Shown here piece after piece: positions 47,201 to 59,200 of a stretch of 64,000 bases of DNA. Source of the stretch: Streptomyces sp. NBC_00162 (lineage in GTDB: Bacteria; Actinomycetota; Actinomycetes; Streptomycetales; Streptomycetaceae); NCBI RefSeq assembly GCF_024611995.1, contig NZ_CP102509.1, positions 8,246,001 to 8,310,000 of the forward strand, written 5' to 3'. The position numbers were made by a program, and so were the translations under genes. Under the pieces are notes generated by a model. That model was not told the DNA's origin, made no database searches, and saw only the letters and a list, made by a program, of their open reading frames with translations. Position 1 is the stretch's first letter; each line of letters begins with the position of its first letter.

Positions 47201-50200
47201 CGCGGCGAAGGCGACGCCCGTGGTGCCGTTGGGACTGGCGTAGACACCGGCGCTGAAGGTGCCGCCGATGTTGCGCGAAGAGGTGTCGGTGAAGCTGGAC
47301 TTCGTACCGGTCTCCGTGCTGTGCGACAGGCTGGTCTCACTGCCGGACGTCTCGTGCGCCGGCCCGGCGAGCCTCAGCTTGACCACCAGCGCCTGCGGGT
47401 GCCCGCCGGGGCTCGGCGGAAGCGGGAACACCGCGCCGTCCGGGCCGGTGAGCTGCTCGAACTCGGAGCGTAGGAAGCCCGGACCGAAGATCTCCTCGAT
47501 CTCCGGCGTGAGGCCCCGGCGCAGCGCACCCACCGTGTCGCCCGCATGCTTGCCGAACTCGGTGTCGAGCCCGGTCGGCGCGGCGCCGTCGCCGCGCTCG
47601 GCGACGAACGCCGCGGCGGCAGCGGCCACCTCCCTCGTGCCCAGGAACTCGGGGTGGATGCCGCCGAGGCCGGAGTGGGGCAGGGCGAGCTCCCGGGTCT
47701 GGCGGTCGCCTTCACCGACCCAGCCCGGTTCGTCCCGGCCCGCGAAGACCGTCGTGGTGCCGACCGTGACGAGCTCGGCGGGGTCGTGCGGGGCGGTCGG
47801 CAGGTGGTCGTTGCTCACGCGCACCACGGCGGAGACGTCGTCGCCGCCGAATTCCAGGGAGGTGCCGGACACCAGCTCGCCGTCCCCGTCGTGGACGGTG
47901 GCGGTGAGGTGGTGCACGGCCGCGTAGGTGAACGCGGTGTGCGCGCCGGTGGACTCCTCCCCGTGGGACGACTTGACCGTGGAGCTCAGGGATTCCTTGT
48001 CGTTCGAGAGCGTGGCGCCGCCCGTGAGCTTGACTCCGGGCACCTCGACCCGGACTCCGTGGTCCGTGTTGATCCGCAGGGTGGAGCCCCCGCTGACCGA
48101 GAAGGCGACCTGGTCGCTCTGGCCGACCGAGTAGTTCGTGCTCCGTGCCGCCGAGCGCCCCAGCGTGACGTCGCTCTCGTCGGACGTACCGCGCAGCTCT
48201 CCGAGCCCGGTGCGCAGGTGCAGGCGGATCTCGTGGTCGCCGGCCTGCAGGGTGACCGGCACACCGGAGCCGATCAGCTTGGTGAAGCGGGCGCGCATGC
48301 CGGGCGTGCCGAAGGCGGCCGCGAGTTCGCGCTGGAACTGCCCGTACTCGTCCTCGCCGAGTCGCTCCTTGAGGCCGGAGGCCTCCAGGTGCGAGTCCAG
48401 CCAGTCGCGCGCCGCGGGCAGCACCTTCTCGGAGCCGGGGAGCTCGCCCACCAGGCCGGGGCCGAGGCCCTTGCGCGAGGCGAGGGACAGCGGCTCCAGG
48501 GGGTCCACCGGGAAGTCCCGCCTGGGGAACGGGCCGAGGAGCCTGCCCGTATCGTCCACGACCATCAGGAACGTGGCTTCGTGCGTGCCCGTCGCGTCCG
48601 GCAGGTGGACGTGGGAGTCCTGCCGGAACGCGTCGGCGAGCTGATCCGCATGCTCGTACCGCGGGCTGATCCGGAGCTGGACCGGACCGTGCTGGGCGGC
48701 GAAGTCCTCCAGCTCCGCCGCTCCGCCCTCGTGCATCAGCAGCGGCTCGTGCGCACGGGAGAACTCCGGCTGCGGTTGCGGCTGCGGTGTGTGGGCGGCG
48801 TCAGCGGCGAGGTTGCGGATCGCCTGCTCCACCGGATGGCGCAGGGTGCCCGGGACCTCGATCGTCCCGTCGGCGGTGATGTCGGTGACCAACAGGGTGC
48901 GGTGAACGCCGAGCCGGGACTGCGGGGAGACCTGATCGTGGTCGAGGAGGGTTCGCAGGTCCCCGTCCGCGTCGCCGTGGTCGGCGGTGAACTGCGGATC
49001 CACCATGACCAGCAGCGAGAGCTCGGGGTGCGATTCGAGGAACGCGGTGAGCTCGGCGACACCCCTCATGGGCCTTGGCCAGGGGGCCGAACAGTCCCGT
49101 GAAGTCGGTGGTGTCCAGACGCCGGGCCGCCGTGATGACCCCCTGGTCGTCCGCGTGGTAGCGGAACCGGGGGTGGGGGCCGTTCGCCGGCGCCGGCACG
49201 GTCGCGGGCGCGAAGGAGTAGGAGTTCCGGTCGTCGACGACGGTCACGTTGGGGTGCGCCGTCAACCGGTCCCAGCCGGGTCCGGTGGGAACGCGGCCCT
49301 GCGGGACGGCGACCTCGATCGGCTGCCGTTTGGCGATCTTGAGCAGACCCTCGGTGCTCGGCATCCCTCCGGTCGGGAAGGGACGGCGCACGCCCACGTC
49401 GAACTGGGAGACGGGCTCCTGGCGTGCCATCCGCAGCAGGCCGCGGATGGCGTGGGTCGCCGCACGGAACCGGGACAAGGGGGCCGGGGCCGGCGTGTGG
49501 AAGGGCGCGGGGTGGGCGGGGTTGGCCTGGTCCGACGGGGCCGGACCCAGCAGGAGCTCCTCGAACCGGGCCGCTTGCGAGGCCGGCACGCCCACGGCCA
49601 GCACCAGCCGGGATTCGAACGGCGGGATCGGCTGCTTCGACAGGGACGTGAACTCCACGCGGAAGTCAGCCTCCGCGCGGTAGTCGGCCTGGATCTCACT
49701 GGCGAACTTGAGCTTCTGCTTGCTCTTGTCCGAGCCTCCGGCGTCGAAGTTGTGGGCGCGGGCGGTGTTGACCGCGAGGTCCACACCGGGCACGACCACG
49801 TACCGGTTCAGCGGGACGAGCGCGGACGTGGTCACCGTCACCGCCGCCTTGCCGCTGTGCTTGCTGCTCGACTTCACGCCGAACGAGTCCGCGAAGTCCT
49901 CCCGCACCCGCACCTTGCCGCCGGTGTCCCCCATGTGTTCAAGGCTGGTCAGCCGCGCACCCACCTGGAAGTGACCCGTCAGCGAGCGACCCGGACGACC
50001 GGCGGCGGTGAAGACCTTGGACGTCCAACTGCCGCTGGTCCACCACTGGTTGCTGTCCTTGAGCGTCTTCTCGTTGAGGAGGTCCTCGGTGACCTCGTTG
50101 AGGAACCTCGCGGCCACGTCCGGCGCCACCTTCGCCGCCGCCAGATGGTCGGCCAGATCGGCCGCGATCTGCTTCGGCGCGACCGCGTTGACGGTGGACA

Positions 50201-53200
50201 GCACCGCCTTCAGGCCACCCGGGTTCATCACCGGCCGGGGTCCGGTCGAGGGCGTCCCGGCCGGCGGCAGGGACCCCTCGGGGAAGGCCATGCGCAGCCG
50301 GTCCGGGATGCGGAAGGTGAACGGGGCGCCGCCCTCGACGCGGATGCCGATCCGTACGTCACCGTCGAACTCGTGCATCTCCTTGACCACGGTCCGGCCG
50401 GCGCCCTGGGTTTCTGCCGAGGCCGTACGGGACGTCGCGGTCGTGGTGCCCGCCTGCACGCGCACGGACGGGATCACCCCGGTCAGGGCGCCCGCGTCGA
50501 GCAGCTTGACGGCGGTGTCCACGGCGGCGGTGACCGAGGTGTTGCCGCCCGAGGTCACCGTACGGTTCGTCACGGGCTGGTTGTGCGAGGCGAAGCCCGC
50601 CAGCTCCTCCTTGGGCTGCGGCCGGTGGTGGCGCAGGTTCTCCGGCCAGGCGGTCAGGGTCACGCGCTGTCCGTCGGCGCGGAAGACGAGGCCGTTCTGC
50701 AGGAATCGCTGCCAGGCCGCCGGGTCCTCGCCGGTGGCCCTCGGGCGCAGTCGCTCCATGACCTTCTTCGCGGTCCCGGGGTCCATGTCCAGCTTGGCGA
50801 GCGTCGATTCGGTCGCGGCGAGCCACTGCTTCCTGTCGGCGTCGCTCCACGGGTGCACGGACGTGACGTACCCGTCGCCCAGAGCCCCGTCCGCGACGTG
50901 CCAGGGGACCCGGGGCGGGTCCGGTACGGAGTCGGTGCCGGTGTCGGTGTCGCCGAACGGGACCGCGCCCGACAGGGGACGGGTGCCGTGTGCGAGAGGG
51001 AGGTAGCCGTCCGGGGCCGGAACGGTGTCGGGCGGCAGGGCGCCGTCGGGGGGCATGTGGGCGCCCAGGACCGTGTGCTCGACCGCGGCGCCCTCGCCGA
51101 CGGGGAGCGACAGCCGGACCCAGTGGTCGGGTTCGAGCCGAGGGATGCCGTTGGCGTCCCAGCCGACCCTGTGGGCGACGACGGTGTGGCCGGGGCCGGT
51201 GGTGTCGGTGGTGAACGCCTGCCCGGTCGCCGCGGGCACGAACCACAGGGTGGACCGGGGTGCGTAGGCGGTCAACGGCAAGTCGGGGCGCAGGGCGCGC
51301 AGTTCGCGCAGGGTTTCGGCGGCGTACGACCAGTCGAGACCACGGCCGAGGTCACAGGCCGCGAACTGCAGCGGCTTGGCGGTGTCCCACACCCCGGTCT
51401 CGGCGAGGCGGGACAGTACGGCGGCGAGTTCCGCGGGGGCGACCCGCCGGCCGCGCCAGGTGGGCGCGCCGTCGGTGCCCACGACATGGCTGGCGAGGGT
51501 GAAGAACCTGTCGTCCCGGGGGAACCGGCCGATGGCGTTCTGGAGCTCGTCCGCCTCGGCGCGGTCGGTGCGCGGGTCGATGAGGTGGTGGGTGTCGTTC
51601 TCCCGGCGGGACCTGGTGATCGCGTCGGCGATCTCGTGGACCCGGCCGGCCGTGCCGTTCGGGTCACCCGGCGTGGTCGCCGTATCCGCGGTGCCGGCGC
51701 CGTCCTTCCCGAACGAGGTGGCCCCGTCGAGGTCCTCCAGCGGCGTGGGCTCGTCGCCGAAGATGTCCCCCGGGAAGTAGCCGTCCGTATCGCTCAGGGG
51801 GGTCGACGGGCCCCCGTCGGTGTTCGACGCCACGCCGGCGTCGGCCAGGTCGACGCCGCCGAACTCGAAGTCGAAGCCGGTGAAGTCGACGTTATCGGGA
51901 GACTGGGGGACTGCCGTGACGTCCGCGGCAGGGGCTTCGGCCTCGGCCTTGCCCTTTCCCTTGCCGTCCTGCGGGTCGCCGAGCATGCGCGAGAGGAACT
52001 TCACCCGGCCTTCGCCGATGCGCCGGAAGTGGGCGCGGACTTCCTCCGGACCGGCGAACATCGCGGCGAGTTCCCCGTACATCCGCTCGTACTGAGGGGC
52101 GAAGGCGAACCGGAGCGGACGTACGGGCACGCCCGAGTCGTCCACGGCAAGGAGCGGGCCGCCGCGGAGCGGGTAGGCGGTGTTGGGGGACTCCTGGCCG
52201 TCGGAAGGGAAGAAGACCGGGTTGAAGGAGGGCTTGCCCCGGCGGGCCTGGTCTTCGATCGTGTCGTCGCCCGGTCGGCGCTCCCCGAGACTGGTGGCGC
52301 GGGACTCCTGTGACTCCCGGGAGTCGTGGGAGTCCTCGGACATGACCGACGCGGCGTCGTCCTCCCGAGGCGTCACCGCGATGTCCGCCGCGGTGTCCGC
52401 CGCGGGCTTCGCGAGGTGCGGGGGGACGTCTCCGAGGGGGTTCCAGACCAGGTCGCCGTGGCGGACGTACCGGCTGTAGGTCGTGTAGGAGGAGAAGTCG
52501 GCCTGGTAGTACTGGTGGAACTCGTGGAAGAGCCGGGAGACGGCCAGGGCGTCGGCATCCGTCAGGTCCGTGAGCCGGCGCCCGGTGCCGTCGTTGACGA
52601 GCACGGGCTTGCCGTCGAGCTTCAGGGCGGCCTCGGCGATCCACTGGAAGGCGGTGTCGCGGTTGACGTTCGCCTTCTTGGAGTGCTTGCTGCGGTAGTA
52701 GAAGCCCAGGGGGTCGGAGTCGACCATCATGACGGCGGCTTTGAAGGACCGGGTGTCCGCCTCCGAGTCGCCCCACAAGTACCGGTACTTGCCCATGAGC
52801 TCGACGGCACCGCGGTGTTCGGGCTCCTGGTCGTGGGCCCCCTTCTCCTCCCCGTACATCGCCTTCGAGTTCACCTTCTCGATGTCGTGGAACAGGATCG
52901 CCTTGACGATGGCGTCGACGGGCACCGTCCGGTGCGGGTCGTCGGCATCGAGGGCGGCGAGCTTCAGGTACTGGCCCACGACCATCTGGGCGTGCTCGAA
53001 GAAGGTGTACCCCTCGCTCGCGCAGATCTGGGCGTACCGGTGCGCCAGTTCGGGGTAGTCCCGCGTCAGGCGGTCGATCATCCGGTACGTCGGGTTCCCG
53101 TTCTGCCAGAGTGCGGTGATCTTCTCTCCGGCCCGGAGCTGCAGTTGGACGTCCTCGTCGCGGTGCTTGCCCATCTCGTTGAAGTCGTGCATGACCGGGG

Positions 53201-56200
53201 CGTCCGTCAGGTTCCGGTCGGCGAGGACCTCATCGGCCTGGCGGGAAAGGATGTGGGCGATCTCCGCGTGGGAGGCCCAGGTCAGGACGGTCTCCGTCAT
53301 GAAGTGTTCGACCGATGCCTCGTCGTGGTCCGGGTTCTCGATGTCGTGGTCGAGGGTCCTGAGGTCGGGGGCGAGGTCCGGGTTCTGTGCGAAAGCTTCA
53401 CTGTGGTCCTGCAGGAACACCTTCAGTTCCTCGAGACGGCGGTCGTAGCTGGCTGCCGATGTCTCGTCCAGCAGCGGGTGCGGCATGCGCTGGGCGGGAA
53501 GCTGCCGGAACTGCTGCCAGGTCACGTAGTGCGTGCGCAGCTGGTTGGAGATCCGCCGGAGCGCGCCGGGCTTGTTGCGGTGCTTCTTGCCGTCCAGCCA
53601 GGGGTTGTGCTGGCCGAGGAGCTGGCGGCTCTCGACGTCCGGGATGTCGAGCCGGCGACGCAGCTCGTTCACGTGGACCACGCGGCCGTGCTTGGAGAAC
53701 CGTGCGTCCGGATGGTCCGGGCTGACGCCGTCCGCGTCCTCGTAGTACGTGATCAGCGAGTGCGGCAGCATGCTCTCGCGCAGCAGCGCGAGGTGTTCCC
53801 CGCGGATGCCGAACTGGTTGCGGTCGCCGGGCTGGTCGGTGTTGATCGTGCGGTCGGTGTTGGGGGCAAGGCCGTTCAGGATCGGAGCGGGTGCGGAACC
53901 CGGGCTCTGCGCGGCGTACTTCAGCGGGTACTGGTCCTTGTCCCGCGCGATGTCGGGTCCGGGCGCCGCGAGATGCGAGTCGTCACCGCGGAAGACGTCA
54001 CCGGGCGCGTTGACGTCCTCTTCGGGGACGGAGGTCGTCGTGATCTCGCGGTAGACGTCCATCGGGATCAAGTAGGACCGGATGACCGGCTTGTTGACCG
54101 TGGGGTCGTCGGCCTTGTACTTCATGGCCCAGGCGATGGCCCGTCCGGGAGTGCCGACACCCGTCCAGATGACGGTGTCGTTCGTTCCGCCGGTGCTCAG
54201 TACGATCCGCCCGGTGTCGGGGTCCTGCTGGATGTCCTTGAACTCGACGGATGTGGCCCGCCCCGGGGTGGTCGGGTCCACCGTGAGCTGCACCTCGCTG
54301 ACCACCGTGGTGTAGAAGCGTACGAACGGCTTTCCGTCGACCAGCTCGACCTCCACCTCCCCGCGGTGGATGAAGTTCGGCTCCCGGAACACGTACTGCT
54401 TCTTCCCCGCGTCGTACACCAGGGTGGAGTCCAGCGGACGGCTCGGACCCGGGTAGCTCACGCCCGGTATGCCGATGGCCGGGGTTTCCCGCTGCGGTGG
54501 CCGGGACGGCCCCTGGCCGGAGCCGGCCAGGGCCCGGGGGCTCACCTCGCGGAGGGTCACCTTGGTCCGGCCGGACTCGACCCGCTCCAGCGAAACGACC
54601 TCGAAGCGGGCGTCGGGCGCGAAGACCACGCGGCCCTCGCCGAGTATCTGCCCGGCGTCCCGGGCGGTCAGCGGGAGCACCTCGAAGACCACGTTGTGGT
54701 CCGGGGCGGGCCGGTGCCGAGGCCCGGCCTTCCAGCCGGCGTCCGGTCCGAGCAACTGGTCGAGCGGCAGCGCGGAGTGCTCGGTGCCGCGGTTGTCGGC
54801 CTGCTGCCGGAGCGCCTTCACCTCGGCGAGATTGAGCAGGGTGCTGTGCCGTACGGGCTTCTGGTGGCGGGGCAGGGCCTGCTGGCCGTTCCTGACCGCC
54901 GTCGCGGTGGGATGGCCCTGCTGCCCGGCTTCGTCGCGCAGGGTCGCGTTGCCCCTGGCATGGCCGATGGCCAGCGCCAGGTCCAGTTCCTTGACGGCGC
55001 TGCCGTCGAGCCGGCCGAGCAGCTTCGCCGCGTCGGCGAGATACGGAGCGTACTCGTCCCGGACCTCGGGGATCCGGAGCTGGGTGATGATCGTGCTCTG
55101 GCGGCGCACGGCGGCCTTGGGACCTCCTGCCGCCGTGTGGTCCTCGTCGATCGCGCGTCCCCGCGAGGAGACGACGAAGTCGACCATCTCGGCCGCCCTC
55201 GGGACGTTCTCCGCGTCCGCGGCGGACCTGATGCTCAACCTGAGTGCTTCGACGATGGAGTTGGCGCGTTCGGTGCCGGTCTTCTCCGCGGCGGGGGCGA
55301 ACCAGTGGTTGCCACCGGCGTTGACGTGGATCTGGAGCCTGCCCTCCTGCTGGAAGTGACGGCGCTTCAGCTCGGGGAGCAGCTCTTGGACGAACTTGTG
55401 GAGCTGCTGCCCGTCGGCCGGATCGAGGGTCTTGCCACCCTTCGTGAACGACACGGTCAGCTCATGGGCCCTGAACGGTTCGCCGGCCATGCTGACGGAG
55501 ATGGAGACGGAATCGGTGTCGGTGCCGAATTTGACGGCGTCGGGGTGCTGGTCGCCGGGTTCCGTGGCCGGGGGAGAGCGTCGTCGGGGAGGTTGTTGGG
55601 GTGGGTGGCGGTGTGGGTGGGGGTGTGGCCGGGGTCTCCGGTGTCGGTGTATTCGTGCCAGGCGGCGTTGTCAGTGAGGATGGTGGGTTTGCCGTCTGGG
55701 GTGATGCCGATGTGTTGGGCGGTGACGAGGTGTCCGGTGGTGTCGGTGTGCGGGGTGGGGACGTACCAGACGGGGGCGTTGGCGGCGAGTGCCGTGAGGG
55801 TGTCGGGGGTGGGCTGGCCGTTGGCGCGGTGTGTCCACAGGCCGCTCATGACGGTTTTGACGGTGGTTTCGTTGACGGGGTTGGCGAGGTCGCAGGCGGT
55901 GAACTGGATGCGGGTGATGCCGTCGAGCTTGCCGGTGTCGTGGGCGGTGATGAGTGCTCGGAGGGTTGTGTCGGTGTCGGGTGCGCCGTCGGGGCCGGTG
56001 TGCATGCCGACGACGAACACGCCGGGCCGGGGCGGGAGCGCGTTGAGGGCGTCGCTCTGGGCGGTGCTCAGGTTGCCGACGGTGATACCAGCGGGGATGT
56101 CACGGACGGGCGTCAAGCGGGCGAACGCCTCCAGACCTGACGCCAGGTCGTCCGCGATCAGGTCCGCGGGCCGCTGCCAGAAGGGCAGGGTGTGGCCGTC

Positions 56201-59200
56201 GGCGTCCAGCAGCGCCGGGGTGTGGCCCTGGTCCAGCAGGAAGCGCTGGGCCAGGATCCGGACGTCAGCGGTGATCCCGGTGTCGGGAGACGACGGCTCC
56301 AGGCCCTCGAACCGCTGGAGCCGCTGCACGACGTCGGCGATGGCCACCATCCGTTCCCGGTCCCCGGAAGCCCGGGCGACGGCCGTGTAGTAGTCATCGA
56401 AGATCGCGTCGAGGTCCCGCCGTACGGTGTCCTCTTCCGGCACGTCGTCGTCCTCGTCGCGCAGCCAGGGCGAGGCCCCCTCGGGCTCCTCGGGCGGCTC
56501 GGCCCCCTCGATCCTGCGGCGCAGTTCCAGATAGGAGTCGGCGTGGAGCCGCCGCCAGTCGCGACTGCGGCTCGGCTGCCGGTCCAGCACCTCGCGGATC
56601 AACGGGATCACCCGGTCCTGTGAGTCGGCGCCGTCCAGGAGCGCCGGCCAGGACTCCTCGGGCAGCACCTCCGAGAGGCGACGCCCCGCGATCTGCGGGT
56701 CCGGGCCCTGCCACAGGAAATCGACGGGGCCCGACAACGTCTCACGGGGTTCCAGCCCGAGGGCGACCTCGTCCGGGAACCTCCCTCCAGGCATGGCCGT
56801 GCGGAGTTCGTTCTCGGTCAGGGGCGCCAGCGAGCGGAACCTGCTCCAGTTGTCGGCGTAGTCCAGCACGTCGTTGCCGAGCACCGTCCGCCCGAACTCG
56901 CCGGCCGCCCGCATGATCTCGTGGAGCGAGTGGTGGTGGACCGGAAGCATGTCGGCCAGGAGGGCGAGGCGTACCAGCTGGTAGTCGACCGTCAGGCCCC
57001 ACTTCTGACTCATCTTGTGAACTGCCTCGAGCACGAAGTACGTCGTGTTGGAGGTACCGGCGCCCAGGAGTCCGCCGGACTCCTGCGCGGTCGCCTGGGG
57101 CCAGCTCACCATCTGGATCGTGCGGTGGTTCTCGCCGGGGAGCCAGGCGAGCCGGCCGTTCTCGAGGGTGTGACGCCGCTCGCGGTCGCTCAGTGGCGGC
57201 ACCACCTCGTCCGCACGCAGATCGGTCCGGACCAGCTGCTTCACTTCGGCTTCGTAGGCATCCCGGTCCGGACCCGGCGGCATCGCGTCGAGCCGCGCCT
57301 GCATCGCGTCGCGGCGCTGGGCGATGTCGGGGGACGCCTGCCTGTCCCACTCCTGCTTGAGGACCTGCGGCATCGTCTTCTTGAAGCCCACCAGCTGCTT
57401 GAGGACATCGCCGTGCACGGCGAGTTCGAGCAGGTACACCTGCTCGCGGAGGTTCCCCTCCCTGACGACCCGCTCCAGCTCGACGAGGTCCGTGCCGACG
57501 GACCCGCTCCCGGTGTTGGCATCGCTGCCCAGCTTGCGACGCAGGTCGGGTCCGGCCTTGTCCCAGAGCGCCTGCACCAGTTGCTTCACCTGCCGCTGCA
57601 CCGGCTCCAGCCCGGCGATGAACTCGCCCAGCGGGCGCTCGGCCTGCCGGGAGGCCTCCGTGTAGTTGATCCGCAACGCAAGCCGCGCCATCGGGCTGTT
57701 CACGTTCACACCCGGGTTGGCGTGCAACGCCTGCTCCAGTCGCGTCAGCATCGCCAGCGGCAGACCCACCAGGTCGGCCTCGGTCGCGGCCTGCCACGGC
57801 TGGAGCCCGCCGCCCTCGGTGAACACGCCCGTGACGGTCACGTGGGTCAGGTCGTCCTTGCCGACCAGCAGCCGGCCCTCACCCGCGTCGACGGCGCGAC
57901 CGGCGGGAACGGTCACCTCCAGCAGGGTCTGCCCGCCGAGCGGCGGATGCTGCGTCGTCAGCGTGGCCCACGGCTTGTCGCCCGTACGCAGGAACGCGTC
58001 GGACTGCCCCGTCACCTGGTGCACGGAGTTCGGCAGCACGAGGTAGGCCGTGGTCACCTCGGCCGTACGGGGACCGAGGGCAGCCAGCTCCGCCCGCCAG
58101 TCGGCGGCGTCCTCGGCCTCCGCCACGTCGGTGTCCGCGCGGGTCTGCTCGCTGCCGGTGCCGACGGTGGGCGGCGGAACACTGGCGTCGGCCTCGGTTC
58201 CCGTACCCGGGGGCGTCACGCTTGCCGTGGCTCCGGGTCCGTCACCGCTCACCGTGTCGACATCGGGGGACTGCTCGGCCGGGCGGGACCGGAGGCGGGT
58301 GAATGTGGCCATGCCCATGGCCAGGTCCTCCGCGATCCGCCTCTCCATCCGCTTCCAGAACTTCGCGGTGTCAGCGGTGGCCGGCAGAAGTGAAGGGGTG
58401 TAGCCCTGGTCCAGCAGGAGGCGCTGGGCCAGGAACCGGACGTCGGCCGCCATCCGGATCTCCGGCGACGGACCGAACTCCCCGACCTTCTGGAGCTGCT
58501 TGAGCAGCTTGGCGACGGCCGTCAGCCGCGCCTTGTCCCCGGAGGCAGCGGCCACGCTCTGGTGGTAGCTGCTGAAGATCGTGTCGAGCTCTGCCCGTAC
58601 GCCGTCCGAGGGCTCCGCGGGCGGCCCGTCGCCCTCGATCCGGGCGAGCAGCTTGAGGTAGGAGTCGGTGTTCAGCGTCCGAAAGTCGCCGTGCTGTCCG
58701 TCCAGCACCTCCCCGAGCAGGGCGGTCCTCCGGTCGTCCGGGTTCGCCAGCAGCGTCGACCAGGACGCCTCGGGCAGCACGCGCGACAGCGGACCGCCCG
58801 CCGTGTCCGACCCCTGGGGCAGCCGGGACGTGAGACGGGCGAACGCCGCCATGCCCATGGCCAGGTCGTAGGAGCGGTCCGCGCCTTCCTGCCAGTAGTC
58901 CGCGGTGTAGCCGTCGGCGTCCAGCAGCGACGGGGTGTAGCCGTGGTCCAGCAGGAAGCGCTGGGCCAGGAACCGGAGGTCGGCCGTGGTCGAGGGATCC
59001 AGATCCTCGATGGTCTGAAGCAACTCGACGGTCTCGGCGATGACCTTCAGCCGCGCAGGGTCGTCGGCGGCGGAGGGCATGGAGTCGTCGTAGTGATCGA
59101 AGGCGTCGTTGATGCCTCGCATGACGTCGGCGTCGAGTGGCGCGGGCTGGTCATCGCCCTCGATCCGGGCACGCAGCTTCAGGTAGGTCTCGGCGTTCAG

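Noticed and set aside
55457..55490. The giant locus as three separate genes starting at 55490 and 49069
   Set aside because: At both joints the repeat or domain sequence continues in the next frame, and single opposite indels restore an exact codon count. No ribosome-binding site stands out at either internal ATG.
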